Positions 52,351 to 61,545 are shown, counted from the stretch's first letter. The stretch is DNA of 64,000 nucleotides from Thermoplasmata archaeon (GCA_021792255.1 JAJYUZ010000001.1:186001-250000), one strand, 5' to 3'. Notes: generated from the letters alone by a model not told the origin. Program-made: numbers and translations.

Positions 52351-54607
52351 GGAGAGGGCAAGGGAAGAGGTTCCTATTCTTGGTAAGTCTGTAGCAGAGC
52401 TCTCTAAAATTTCTAAACAAATGCACCTCGGCCTCTCGACTGATGAGATGTCAAGAATCGGGTCGTATTTTGAAAAAGAGGGGAGAGAGCCTACCGATGT
52501 TGAAATACAGGCCATAGCTCAGGCCTGGAGTGAGCACTGCAGTTACAAGAGCTCTAAGGTTCATCTAAAAAAGTACATTTTTGGAATTGGGAGGGAAAAG
52601 ATAGTGGCAGAGGGAGATGCTGGGTTGGTGTCCCTGGACGACGATACCGCTATTTCGTTCAAGATCGAAAGCCACAACCATCCCTCTGCAATTGAACCAT
52701 ATGGGGGGGCTGCAACAGGGGTAGGAGGGATTCTAAGAGACGTACTCAGCATGGGTGCGCAGCCGATAGCTGTGACCGATGTTTTATATTTTGGAACCAA
52801 GAGCGTCAAGGGCTTTCCGTCTCCTAAATTTATAGAAAGCGGAGTAATTTCTGGAATCAGGGACTACGGAAACCGGGTTGGAATCCCGACGGTCTCGGGA
52901 GGAATCGTCTATTCAGATTTCTTTTCACCCAATGTACTGGTGAATGTTGGATGCGTAGGAGTTGTTGATAAGCGAAAGATCATATCATCGGCCATATCTA
53001 AACCCGGCATCAAGCTAATAATTGCTGGAGGCAAGACGGGTAGAGATGGGATCCATGGTGTGAACATGGCTTCGGCCGTTATGGAAATTGGGGAAGAAGA
53101 TGTGACCACAGTTCAGTTAGGTAGTCCTATCACCAAGGAACCCCTCATTCACGCCGTGCTTGAGGCAAACGACAGGGGATTGATTTATGCACTAAAGGAC
53201 CTCGGAGGTGGAGGCCTCAGCAGCGTCGTTGGGGAGATGCTTCAATCAGGCGGTGTTGGAGGGAAAGTATTCCTGGAAAAGGTGCTCTTGAAAGAAAAGA
53301 GCATGAGACCATGGGAAATATGGATCTCGGAAAGTCAAGAGAGGATGCTTCTCGCAGTAAGAGAGGATCAGGTCAACTCCGTTCTGGAAATTATGGACAG
53401 CTGGGATGTGACATCTGCCGTAATTGGTGAAAGCGAGGCGGGAAAGAGGCTAAGGATCTTTTTCGAGGGAAAGAGCGTACTTGATCTCGATACAAATTTC
53501 ATGACTTCTCCAATGCTATACGAGAGACCGTCGTTGGTAAAGGAAAAACAAGTGATCCAGTGGCTTCCCAAGTACCCAACGGATTTTAGAAGAATTCTCA
53601 GGAATATGCTCTCCGATAAGAACGTCAGAACGAAGGAGTATGCAGTCAGGCAATACGATCACACTGTCAGGGGGAGTACCGTGATAGGACCGTTCACAGG
53701 AATAGTGGGAAGAGAAGGGCCATCTGATGCATCGGTAATTAGACCCAACTGGAGTAAAGAGACAGGGGTCGCAATCTCTCACGGATCTAATCCATTCTAC
53801 TCTTATATCGACCCCTATTTAGGCGGAAGGGCTGCAGTTGATGAAACGGTAAGAAACTTAATATCCGTAGGATCGGAACCTCTCGGATTTTCGGACTGCC
53901 TCAATTCAGGAAATCCAGAAAATCCAGAAATAATGGGAGAATTTATTGATATGGTCAGGGGACTTCACGATTCGGCCTATGCCCTAAATTTACCATTCGT
54001 CTCAGGGAATGTCTCCTTTTACAATGAGGCTGGTAGGAGACGGATTCCAACGTTCCCGACCATTCTCGGGGTGGGTAAAGTGGAGAATATAGAACGCTCA
54101 GTCACTCCCGATTTAAAGGGAATAGGGAATGCAGTTTATTTGGTCGGAGTCCCGACCACCGATATGGGAGGCTCGTTGTACTACAGACACCTAAAATTGG
54201 ACGGAGGAAGGGTACCATATTCTGATCCTGTGACACTTAAGAGAAGAGGCTGGAACCTGTTAAAAGCGATTCGGTCGTCTTGCATTAAATCGGTACACGA
54301 CGTTTCAGATGGGGGGATCGCGGTAGCGATTTCTGAAATGACCGTCGGGTCCGGAATAGGTGCTACTATAGATGTTGCTCCTCTTGGCCTCAGAAATGAT
54401 TTTGCGATATTTTCAGAGCCTCAATCAAGCTGGGTCGTAGAAGTTGGAGAGGATAGGGAAGAAGAATTTGTCAAGATTCTTGGGGATGACACGATATATA
54501 TTGGAAGGACACAGGATGCTAGATTTACCGTTGCCAGAGGAGAGGAGAGCGTGCTCGATGTAGATTTAGAATCTATTCTAAAGAACTGGAAGAAGGGTTA
54601 CAGATGA
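52343..54607 (+). CDS. purL: phosphoribosylformylglycinamidine synthase subunit PurL
   Basis: 754 residues from the ATG at 52343 (MNEERAREE), chosen over 52328 because the five extra codons are a frame-shifted reading of the purS end. EIQAIAQAWSEHCSYKSSKVHL, FKIESHNHPSAIEPYGGAATGVGG and DHTVRGSTVIGPFTG are family signatures with ATP and Mg contacts. It makes FGAM from FGAR and ammonia in purine synthesis. It overlaps purQ by 4 bp. Confidence 0.95.
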   Translation: MNEERAREEVPILGKSVAELSKISKQMHLGLSTDEMSRIGSYFEKEGREPTDVEIQAIAQAWSEHCSYKSSKVHLKKYIFGIGREKIVAEGDAGLVSLDDDTAISFKIESHNHPSAIEPYGGAATGVGGILRDVLSMGAQPIAVTDVLYFGTKSVKGFPSPKFIESGVISGIRDYGNRVGIPTVSGGIVYSDFFSPNVLVNVGCVGVVDKRKIISSAISKPGIKLIIAGGKTGRDGIHGVNMASAVMEIGEEDVTTVQLGSPITKEPLIHAVLEANDRGLIYALKDLGGGGLSSVVGEMLQSGGVGGKVFLEKVLLKEKSMRPWEIWISESQERMLLAVREDQVNSVLEIMDSWDVTSAVIGESEAGKRLRIFFEGKSVLDLDTNFMTSPMLYERPSLVKEKQVIQWLPKYPTDFRRILRNMLSDKNVRTKEYAVRQYDHTVRGSTVIGPFTGIVGREGPSDASVIRPNWSKETGVAISHGSNPFYSYIDPYLGGRAAVDETVRNLISVGSEPLGFSDCLNSGNPENPEIMGEFIDMVRGLHDSAYALNLPFVSGNVSFYNEAGRRRIPTFPTILGVGKVENIERSVTPDLKGIGNAVYLVGVPTTDMGGSLYYRHLKLDGGRVPYSDPVTLKRRGWNLLKAIRSSCIKSVHDVSDGGIAVAISEMTVGSGIGATIDVAPLGLRNDFAIFSEPQSSWVVEVGEDREEEFVKILGDDTIYIGRTQDARFTVARGEESVLDVDLESILKNWKKGYR

Positions 54608-55395
54608 ACAGAGAGATCAATGTCGCAATATTAACAATGGAAGGCACCAACAACGAGGAGGAAGCATATCTCTCTTTCAGATTCTCTGGAACGTCCCCTG
54701 AAATAGTGCACTTGAAAAAGTTGGAAAATAGAGATAAGAAACTGAGCAACTACGACATTCTTTTTTTTCCAGGCGGGTTTTCTGCCGGGGACTATGTCAG
54801 GGCGGGAGCTGTGATGGCTGCGAGATTAAAATCTAGCCTGATGAAGGATCTGGAGGAATTCGTGGAGAGCGGAAAACCAGTAATGGGATCCTGCAACGGG
54901 TTTCAAGTCTTAGTAGAGTTGGGCCTGATCCCCAACGTAAATGGAGATTATGCCCTAGAAGCCGCTCTCGCACCGAACATTTCGAACAGATTTGAGGCGA
55001 GAACAGTTTATCTGAAAGTAGACAAGGGAAATTGTCTTTTTTTGAGGGAATTTGAAGATAACGAAATTATAAAACTGCCTATCGCTCACTCTGAGGGAAG
55101 GTTTGTTCCAAAGGACAAAGAGATTCTCGATAAGATAATAAAGAGCAGAATGAACGTTATTTCCTACGTAGACAGCAGAGGAAGGCAAGCTAAATACCCC
55201 TGGAATCCCAATGGGTCTGAGCGAAACATAGCAGGCGTCTGTAACAAACGGGGAAACGTTCTGGGAGTAATGCCACACCCAGAGAGGGTGTTTTACCGGT
55301 ACACGGAATCAGACTGGACGCGAGAAAACAGCAAAACTGGAATGGGAAACCCTTTCTTCAGAGGCGCAGTTCAATTTTTAAGAGAAAAATATTAA
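54604..55395 (+). CDS. purQ: phosphoribosylformylglycinamidine synthase subunit PurQ (glutaminase)
   Basis: 263 residues of a class I glutamine amidotransferase. The nucleophile is in GSCNGFQVL near residue 98; the oxyanion region is FFPGGFSAGDYVRAGA; and the His-Glu pair is in VMPHPERVF near the end. It supplies ammonia to PurL through PurS. Operon order purS-purL-purQ is complete, with overlaps at each junction. Confidence 0.95.
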   Translation: MNREINVAILTMEGTNNEEEAYLSFRFSGTSPEIVHLKKLENRDKKLSNYDILFFPGGFSAGDYVRAGAVMAARLKSSLMKDLEEFVESGKPVMGSCNGFQVLVELGLIPNVNGDYALEAALAPNISNRFEARTVYLKVDKGNCLFLREFEDNEIIKLPIAHSEGRFVPKDKEILDKIIKSRMNVISYVDSRGRQAKYPWNPNGSERNIAGVCNKRGNVLGVMPHPERVFYRYTESDWTRENSKTGMGNPFFRGAVQFLREKY

Positions 55396-55418
55396 TTGAT
55401 TTAGTCATACCGTTTCCA

Positions 55419-55970
55419 GTGAACCGACGCCTGTTTGTTGCAGTCATCGTTGTACTTTTAGCATGCGTTATCGTAGTCAATAGCCAAGCGTATGCACAGA
55501 CAACAGTCACTTATCCTACCATAAATTACCGCACGTACCAGGGTTATAACATAACAATAACGAACTCGATGTGGAATGATACAGTATATCCGGTGATATA
55601 CAGCGAGAACTTTTCCAACTACAACTGGAAAGATAGCCCATCCAAAAACTACATTCTTTTTGATTACGGGCTCACGGGATTAAATCCGTATGGAGCTGAA
55701 TTCATCGAGGCAATGGAATCCACCGGTAATCTGACCACACATAACGTGACTATCGCCTTCGAAAAAATAGCCCCATTGGATGCAACCGGCACAGGTTACA
55801 CTAATCAACAGAAATTGGATTCTGGTGCTTTGCCGGGATTTTCAAATTCTACACCGACCAGTTTCAATAATCCAAGCGTCAGGTCCCTGTATGGATATAT
55901 ATTTGCTGGAGGAGTCGTAGTTTCCATAGTAGCACTCTACTTCATATTCAACAGGAAGAAAGATGAATGA
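55419..55970 (+). CDS. secreted membrane-anchored hypothetical protein
   Basis: 183 residues starting at GTG. Residues 1-28 are a signal peptide (FVAVIVVLLACVIVVNSQAYA). The extracellular part has several N-x-S/T sequons and a Tyr-rich N-terminal (YPTINYRTYQGYNITITN). A single transmembrane helix (about 158-176) and a short basic tail (NRKKDE) end it. It has the same type I layout as the glycoprotein at 24420 but no similarity visible. It overlaps the primase gene by 8 bp, so the pair may be co-transcribed. Confidence 0.65.
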   Translation: MNRRLFVAVIVVLLACVIVVNSQAYAQTTVTYPTINYRTYQGYNITITNSMWNDTVYPVIYSENFSNYNWKDSPSKNYILFDYGLTGLNPYGAEFIEAMESTGNLTTHNVTIAFEKIAPLDATGTGYTNQQKLDSGALPGFSNSTPTSFNNPSVRSLYGYIFAGGVVVSIVALYFIFNRKKDE

Positions 55971-57015
55971 GCTCTCTGGAAGAATCGTTCAAGAGCTTTT
56001 TAAGAAATATTACGAAGATTTAGACTCATTCGGAATCAAACAAATTGAAAAGAGGGAGCTTGCATTTTCCAGTTTCGGAAAGCAGGGAATGGTCAGACAC
56101 ACTTCATTTCCAAGCATGTCGAGCTTGATGGATTACGTCAGAATTAACACCCCTCTTCACTTCTACTACTCCAGTGCCTACTACGACAATCCAGAAGCTA
56201 CGATGGACAATAAGGGATGGAAAGGAGCGGATCTAGTCTTTGATATCGATGGTGACCACATTGAGGGTGCTGACAAAATGAGATATGCAGAAATGCTCTC
56301 CGTTGTCAAACAAGAACTTAAGAAACTTCTCGACCTTCTTACGGACGATCTAAGCGTTGGTAAACAGAACCTAGAAGTAGTATTTTCAGGAAGCAGAGGG
56401 TACCACGTCCATGTCTATTCGATTTTTGCTGCGCTGGAGTCACAAGAGAGAAGGGAGATAGTGGATTATATCTCTGGCAGGTGCATATCTTCGGAGTTTA
56501 GATCCACTACAAGGACCAAGTGGGACGAGAAGATTGAGTCTACAAGAGAAGGCTTATACCAGATTCTTGACTCGCCAGACAAGAAATGGAAACAAGAACT
56601 CGAAGAAGAGACGGGAGAATTAATAGGAGATTTTGGAAAGAGGGAGATAAGAAAGGGAGGTTATATCGATAGAAATGCGAAAAAGTTAGCCGTGAAGAGG
56701 TACGCATCAAAGATCGATGAGCCCGTCACAATAGACGTCCATAGGTTGATTCGTACTCCCGGAAGTCTTCACGGGAAATCTGGGTTAGTTGTAAAGATTC
56801 TGCCGTACGAACAGGTCGATAATTTCGATCCTCTAACAGATGCGATACCTCGAGTATTCAGGGACGAGATCGAAGTCAATATTACCAAGAAAGTCTCGTT
56901 GGATTTCTTGGGAGCCAAACAGGAAGTCCAAGAGGGAAGGACTGTCCTGCCCACCTATGCCGTACTGTATTCCGTTCTCAAAGGCGCGGCAGAGTTCGTC
57001 GAACCAACCAAATGA
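55963..57015 (+). CDS. priS: DNA primase small (catalytic) subunit
   Basis: 350 residues. Family motifs: DLVFDIDGDH (metal-binding DxD) near residue 90, VVFSGSRGYHVHVYS (SGxRGxH) and RLIRTPGSLHGKSGL near 265, which bind the incoming nucleotide. It makes RNA/DNA primers with PriL in archaeal replication. The gene overlaps the preceding membrane-protein gene and precedes the S17e gene by about 35 bp. Confidence 0.95.
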   Translation: MNELSGRIVQELFKKYYEDLDSFGIKQIEKRELAFSSFGKQGMVRHTSFPSMSSLMDYVRINTPLHFYYSSAYYDNPEATMDNKGWKGADLVFDIDGDHIEGADKMRYAEMLSVVKQELKKLLDLLTDDLSVGKQNLEVVFSGSRGYHVHVYSIFAALESQERREIVDYISGRCISSEFRSTTRTKWDEKIESTREGLYQILDSPDKKWKQELEEETGELIGDFGKREIRKGGYIDRNAKKLAVKRYASKIDEPVTIDVHRLIRTPGSLHGKSGLVVKILPYEQVDNFDPLTDAIPRVFRDEIEVNITKKVSLDFLGAKQEVQEGRTVLPTYAVLYSVLKGAAEFVEPTK

Positions 57016-57027
57016 AATATTTAATTA
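57016..57027 (+). promoter_or_regulatory. TATA-like box of the S17e gene
   Basis: aatatttaatta is centred about 28 nt before the ATG at 57050, directly after the primase stop, and supports that start. Confidence 0.35.
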
Positions 57028-57049
57028 GTTTGTGAACATATCCAGAGCA

Positions 57050-57283
57050 ATGGGAGCCATTAGGCCAACGCTGGTCAAAACGGTTGCAAGGCAAGTATAC
57101 GACGAGTACGAGCAATATTTGGGGAAGGACTTTACTCACAATAAAGAGATAGTTGACAAAGTCATACCAGACGCATCGAAGAAACTCAGGAACCTGGTGG
57201 CTGGCTACGTCACAACATACTGGAAAACAAAGAAGATACCAAGAAAGAGAAAGGAAGTTGAAACCGAAGATTTTTCTATTTAA
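57050..57283 (+). CDS. rps17e: ribosomal protein S17e (eS17)
   Basis: 77 residues from the ATG at 57050 (MGAIRPTLVKTVARQV), the conserved N-terminus; a GTG six codons upstream is not needed. DFTHNKEIVDKVIPDASKKLRN and VAGYVTTYWK complete the family pattern, with a basic C-terminal tail. It is a small-subunit protein found in archaea and eukaryotes only. It is convergent with the GNAT gene, overlapping it by 4 bp. Confidence 0.95.
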   Translation: MGAIRPTLVKTVARQVYDEYEQYLGKDFTHNKEIVDKVIPDASKKLRNLVAGYVTTYWKTKKIPRKRKEVETEDFSI

Positions 57284-58050
57284 ATTTCGGGTAATCCCAG
57301 TTTTTCCCTCAGAGTAAAGATCAGATGAACTGACTTATCATTTTTGATCACATCGTGCATCACGTACCTTTTCTTTTCAAGAGAAAGGATGGCGTTCCTC
57401 AGAGAGAATCTCCATTTCCTGGCCAAATCTATGTCATCGCTGCCAAGATTTGAGAGTAGTTCCAACGCGAGTGAGTCTCCTCCGACATCAATCCCCTTCC
57501 AGGGACTGGGATATTCTGTTATCCTTGCTACAACGTCATAGTTTTTGACTGGGACTTTCTTCCTGTCCAAAAACTTGTGCGCCTCAATTCTGTCTGATTC
57601 CACCCCCGCGTTCTCTTTAGACTCCATTACACCATAATAATTGAGTTTATAATCGAAAGCGTAGGCTCCAAGCTTATGGACGTTGAAAAAGGAATTCCTA
57701 GCTTTCATAGGATCAAATGTCCAGCGCACTTCTGAGTAACCCATTGACTTGGCCACTTCAAACTGGTGCATCTTTATTTCATATCCTACATTCTTGTCTC
57801 GGTACTCTTTGAGAACTCCTGCCATGTGCGAATAGAGGTATCTATAATTCCCGTCCGCCCCGGGGAAAGCAAGGCTAAAACCAATTACTTTTTCATCCTC
57901 TTTTGCGACCTCTACTAGTCCACCATTGTTGTTGATAGCCGTAAGCAGAGTTACGGGAGCAGGAGATTCTCCGACCATACCCCATATCACTCTTTGGATA
58001 CTTTCGACAGTCTTGTAATCTTCGACCGTAGTGGCCCTTCTGATCTCCAT
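57280..58050 (-). CDS. GNAT-fold acetyltransferase-like protein (COG3375 type)
   Basis: 256 residues. The N-terminal half is a GNAT domain: VEVAKEDEKVIGFSLAFP, then HMAGVLKEYRDKNVGYEIKMHQ where the acetyl-CoA loop lies, and VRWTFDPMKARNSFFNVHKLGAYA, which is diagnostic of the COG3375 group. The C-terminal half is family-specific. Function is unknown; its relatives are sometimes found near menaquinone or amino-acid racemase genes. Here it is between S17e and tgtA. Confidence 0.75.
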   Translation of the reverse strand: MEIRRATTVEDYKTVESIQRVIWGMVGESPAPVTLLTAINNNGGLVEVAKEDEKVIGFSLAFPGADGNYRYLYSHMAGVLKEYRDKNVGYEIKMHQFEVAKSMGYSEVRWTFDPMKARNSFFNVHKLGAYAFDYKLNYYGVMESKENAGVESDRIEAHKFLDRKKVPVKNYDVVARITEYPSPWKGIDVGGDSLALELLSNLGSDDIDLARKWRFSLRNAILSLEKKRYVMHDVIKNDKSVHLIFTLREKLGLPEI

Positions 58051-58080
58051 TTTGATGAGAATGCACCCTTACTTAAATTT

Positions 58081-59877
58081 TTAACTAGGGTCACTCGACT
58101 TCAAGCGGTTCTTGACCGCTATGCCTCTCTGAAACTCAATCATTTCGTCTCTGTTCAGGACCGCCCTTCCGTAAGATAGTAAATTGTCATCTCTATCAAC
58201 CACAATGACCTCATCGTGCGGTCTGATCGATGCATCGGCGTCGTCTACAAATTTTGCAAAAATATTCTTACCTTCCTTGACAAAATCGACGACCTCAGAG
58301 TCTATTACTACTCTGTGTGAAGGGTAGTCAAAATTAGAATGAATGAGTAAAGCCCCATCGTAATTCAAACTGAAAAGTCCATCAGATGCTCTGAGCGCAA
58401 GTATCGGTTTGCTTTCATAGAGAATATTCCTTATTTTGCCGGTGTTCTTGCTCCTTTGGAGGGTTATCCTCTCCCTGTCAAGGAATGAATAAAGCTCCCT
58501 GCCAAATTGATACTTGAAGATGTAATTAACTTTGCTGATAAGATACTCTTTCCATTCAGGTCTTTCAAATTTTGTAATGTCCTTTGAAGTATCATAATAC
58601 TCACCCGGAAATAGAGACTGAGCGACTGGATATGTTTCATCCATAAACATGGAAACGGTCCCGAATTGACTTTGCACGAATTCCGTTGGTTTCTCGACAT
58701 AGTAGGAAAAAGGCTTCTTGCTAATCGTGACCCCGGTCTGCTCAAGAGTGGCTTCTGACTTGAATCTCCGTATATCAGGGCGATTTAGAGTCTCTTCCCC
58801 CGAAAAAAAGACTGGTGACTTTCTAGAATGCGGCTCAAATTTCTCAAGGTACTCGTAAAATTCTTGTATTTTTCTGTAAGCTTCCAATAATAGAGGGTGG
58901 GCATGGGCACGATACTCGGCGAAGTTCCACATGTTTTCCGTTTTTATCTGCTGTCTTATGTTATCGAGTTCCTTCACGGAGACATATAGATTGTGCATTC
59001 CGATTATACTGATCCTTTCCTCCTCTCCAACCTTTGCCAGTTCTTTGGCCGTATATCTATCGAAATAAGGCGAAGCTGGTAATTCGTCCGCAAAGGAATC
59101 TAGTTCCACAGTACCTGTTTCCGTCAGAATTCTATTATCTCTTGCGTACTTGATATATGCAGATGAGTCAATAACGTCCACTCCCATCAAGAATAGAATC
59201 GGAAAAAACATTGGATGGCCAGCTCCAAATGCGTGAATCACACTGTTACTCTTTAGATTCATTTTGGAGTTCAAAATTGATTCCGCAACTTTGGAATACA
59301 TGTATCTCTCCATAAGAGGAACTATCCCCCCGATGGGAAAATATTGACTCTCAAGCGACCCCATCATCCTCGCACTTGCCCGTCTTAAATCCGGATACAT
59401 GCCTCCCTGAATGGGCAAGGCCACACATTTTCTTGTTTCAGATATTGCTTCTCTTCCTCTTCTGAAATTCTCTTCAATATCTCCCTCTATCTTTTCCCTT
59501 GAGTGATCCATCTCGGAGAAAATATCTCTAATTGTGATAATGTCTGAATTTATGTTTTCCTGGTATTTCACCATCTCGAGATTTCCTGCTTTCAGTTCTC
59601 CATACATGTGTTCCTGGAATGTCCCAGAGTCAGTCATTATCAACCCGGGAAAATCCAACAGATCGTGAACGTCTTTGCCTCCTTCGTAGCCTCCTTTCTT
59701 TAGGATATATGAGTTAGTAATTACGCCATTAAGCTTCATCTGCTTTGCTACGGAAATCCAAGGTTCAGACTTAAAGGGATGAATTACGGGAAGAAGAGCT
59801 GGCGTTACAATTTTTTTCCCGTCAATTTCCAGTTCTCCAACCCTAGCTAAACCATCTCTGTGAAGAATCTGGAACAT
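58081..59877 (-). CDS. tgtA: archaeosine tRNA-guanine transglycosylase with C-terminal PUA domain
   Basis: 598 residues. The N-terminal TIM-barrel has the nucleophile region MTDSGTFQEHMYGE and PIQGGMYPDLRRASA; GMHNLYV and RAHAHPLLLEAY mark the following segment; and the last 80 residues are a PUA domain (VVIDSEVVDFVKEGKNIFAKF). It swaps guanine for preQ0 at G15 of archaeal tRNA, the first step to archaeosine; the T. acidophilum enzyme is known to act at more than one site. Odd: the zinc site, CSCPVC in other archaea, reads ASPYF-D, so the Cys ligands are missing. Confidence 0.94.
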   Translation of the reverse strand: MFQILHRDGLARVGELEIDGKKIVTPALLPVIHPFKSEPWISVAKQMKLNGVITNSYILKKGGYEGGKDVHDLLDFPGLIMTDSGTFQEHMYGELKAGNLEMVKYQENINSDIITIRDIFSEMDHSREKIEGDIEENFRRGREAISETRKCVALPIQGGMYPDLRRASARMMGSLESQYFPIGGIVPLMERYMYSKVAESILNSKMNLKSNSVIHAFGAGHPMFFPILFLMGVDVIDSSAYIKYARDNRILTETGTVELDSFADELPASPYFDRYTAKELAKVGEEERISIIGMHNLYVSVKELDNIRQQIKTENMWNFAEYRAHAHPLLLEAYRKIQEFYEYLEKFEPHSRKSPVFFSGEETLNRPDIRRFKSEATLEQTGVTISKKPFSYYVEKPTEFVQSQFGTVSMFMDETYPVAQSLFPGEYYDTSKDITKFERPEWKEYLISKVNYIFKYQFGRELYSFLDRERITLQRSKNTGKIRNILYESKPILALRASDGLFSLNYDGALLIHSNFDYPSHRVVIDSEVVDFVKEGKNIFAKFVDDADASIRPHDEVIVVDRDDNLLSYGRAVLNRDEMIEFQRGIAVKNRLKSSDPS

Positions 59878-59890
59878 CTATCAATTCAAA

Positions 59891-59923
59891 TTAAAAAATC
59901 AATGGTAGGTGGTGTACACCTAC
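59891..59923 (-). terminator. hairpin terminator of the alba gene
   Basis: GTAGGTG (59905-59911) and CACCTAC (59917-59923) form a perfect 7-bp stem with a 5-nt loop; on the minus strand it is followed by a T run (about 59892-59897). It overlaps the alba stop codon. Confidence 0.55.
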
Positions 59924-60210
59924 TTCTTTAGGATAATTTCTATCGAGGAAACGTTGCTTTCTCCGTCTTCTCTCTGGACCTTTTCTGTTGCGATCTTTAT
60001 ATCCTGATACTTTACTTGGGTCTTCATCATTGATTCCATTCTGTTCCTCACAATTTCAGCAACATCTACCGCCCTCTTAATTGCCATTCCTCTGGCCTTT
60101 ATTGAGACTTCGTTTGCTCCGTTTGTAAAGAGCATTATTGTACTAAAAACGTAGTTTTCCGTTGGTTTTTTCCCGATGAAAATAGTGTTATTATCAGCCA
60201 CGCGTATCAC
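59920..60210 (-). CDS. alba: chromatin/RNA-binding protein Alba
   Basis: 96 residues starting at GTG. The Alba fold signatures IFIGKKPTENYVFSTIMLF, NEVSIKARGMAIKRAVDVAEIVRNR and the C-terminal SSIEIILKK are clear. The acetylatable Lys (GKKP) is present. Alba dimers coat DNA and RNA. A TATA box sits about 25 nt upstream, and a terminator follows the stop. Confidence 0.95.
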   Translation of the reverse strand: MIRVADNNTIFIGKKPTENYVFSTIMLFTNGANEVSIKARGMAIKRAVDVAEIVRNRMESMMKTQVKYQDIKIATEKVQREDGESNVSSIEIILKK

Positions 60211-60230
60211 CAGGATTGTCCAAGTATCAA

Positions 60231-60240
60231 ATAATATTTA
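60231..60240 (-). promoter_or_regulatory. TATA box of alba, next to the insertion sequence
   Basis: On the minus strand taaatattat is centred about 25 nt before the GTG at 60210. The BRE position (60241-60248) is just inside the target duplication at 60249, so the insertion sequence lies directly upstream of the alba promoter. Confidence 0.45.
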
Positions 60241-60248
60241 AGACTTTC

Positions 60249-60257
60249 CGTACAACC
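60249..60257. repeat. target site duplication, left copy
   Basis: CGTACAACC, 9 bp, immediately left of the element; the identical copy lies at 61546-61554. Confidence 0.85.
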
Positions 60258-60274
60258 GAGTGTGGGACAATATT

Positions 60275-61291
60275 CTAGGTTCTTCCAATCTGGAATAGGT
60301 TGTGCCACACTCCCATACTAGAGAGAGCACAATCTATTCTGTCGTTCCTCTTCTGTGAGACGCTCCATCCCAGCATCTTCTTGTCAGCAGAGAATGCCGA
60401 TTCCGAATTGCTCCTCTTGTGATATTCCTCCATATAGGAAGGAGTGTTTAGAATGAACTCCTTCATGGTCTCCCTCCACTTTAGTGGACCGTTCAGTGTA
60501 GCATTCTTTTTGGGGATTATGTATACGTCTGTGCCCTTGAACTCTTCAACGTACGATGGATAGGAGTAATAGCGATCCAATCTTATGCTGTTCAGATGTA
60601 CGTCTATGGACTTGAGCATCGTTATGGCCTTCAGATAGGCATCCTTTTCTGATCTTGTGGATGAACCATACGCAATGTACATCTTGGTCCCTAGATCCAT
60701 GAGGCGGAAAGTGAATGCGAAGCACTTCATCTTCCTTCCGTCGCTGGACTGTTCCTTGGCCTTCTCCCTCCTCTCCTTTGCGAATGAGTTGTACTGTTTC
60801 GTTATTGTGAGGGAATAGCCAGTCCCGTCGCCAGTCGCATCCGATTGCTCTAATCCCTTCCGTCTCAGCATAATGGTGTGGAGGTTTAATAGCGCAATCA
60901 TCACCCTCTCGTCTGAGTACAGTCTCTCTATACTTTTGTAGCTCACCCTCACTCCGGAGAGCATGGAAAATATCGCTAACATGTTGGAGAACATCCTGTT
61001 GGACCCTCCAACAAGCTGCTTTATCAGGAGTAGCTTCACTTTCTGCTCAAGGGCCAATGTGCCAGGTTTCCCTGGTCCCTTTGCTATCTTGATGGAGGAT
61101 ACAGCTTCCCTTATCAGGGGATCGAGTGACGTTATTGCCTTCTATATCCTGTAGGAGAACTCCTGTTAGTAAGTCCTCCAGTCCCTATCCTTGACTGGAT
61201 GTTCTATCTTATACCTCTTCCTTAGAACTGATTCAAGCTCCTCTAGCTTGTATTTGATGTAAACATCAAATACCCTGAGCACAACAGTCAA
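60275..61291 (-). pseudogene. IS4-type transposase, interrupted by two in-frame stops
   Basis: The frame can be read from about 61291 (TTG) to the stop at 60275, but TAA at 61166-61168 and TAG at 61142-61144 interrupt it. The intact part (from a TTG at 61057) has 260 residues. The DDE triad is visible: Asp in DATGDGTGYS, Asp in IRLDRYYSY and Glu in YHKRSNSESAFSADK, where Tyr-2-Arg-3-Glu-6-Lys is the IS4 YREK motif. The upstream portion (VYIKYKLEELESVLRKRYK, then KAITSLDPLIREAV) is the N-terminal domain. Without read-through this copy is likely inactive. Confidence 0.8.
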
Positions 61292-61335
61292 TATAACAAA
61301 GGGTTAAATAGTTATCTATAGATATCCATGTAACA

Positions 61336-61530
61336 ATGGTGAGAATGCTGGAGCTCAACAAGGGTAAACTGGTTCTGAGTGAGGATGAGGTAGAGGGTTT
61401 TCTTGAGAGAACTGTCACTCCCATAGGGATGTCAGGCAAGGCTGACGTTCCAAGACGCTACATAGGGAGGAGGGTCTACGTAATAATCACGAAGAACGTC
61501 GGCACTTTGCAGGGTAGAGGTAAAACATAA
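61336..61530 (+). CDS. DUF2080-like transposase-associated protein
   Basis: 64 residues. FLERTVTPIGMSGKADVPRRYIGRRVYVII is the SpoVT/AbrB-like swapped-hairpin pattern (x-V-P-x-x-x-x-G-x-x-V-x-V) of DUF2080 transposon-encoded proteins of archaea, which accompany transposases as likely DNA-binding regulators. It is divergent from the transposase and ends at the right terminal repeat. A TATA-like box (ttatctatagat) lies just upstream. Confidence 0.75.
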   Translation: MVRMLELNKGKLVLSEDEVEGFLERTVTPIGMSGKADVPRRYIGRRVYVIITKNVGTLQGRGKT

Positions 61531-61545
61531 TATTGTCCCACACTC

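Larger units (their letters stand above)
60258..61545 (-). mobile_element. IS4-family insertion sequence, 1288 bp, with perfect 17-bp terminal inverted repeats
   Basis: The left end GAGTGTGGGACAATATT (60258-60274) is the exact reverse complement of the right end (61529-61545). A 9-bp direct repeat flanks it. Inside are a transposase frame on the minus strand, with IS4-type YREK spacing, and a small DUF2080-like gene on the plus strand. Perfect ends and target duplication imply a recent insertion, but the transposase frame holds two stop codons, so it is probably non-autonomous. It sits just upstream of the alba promoter. Confidence 0.85.
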
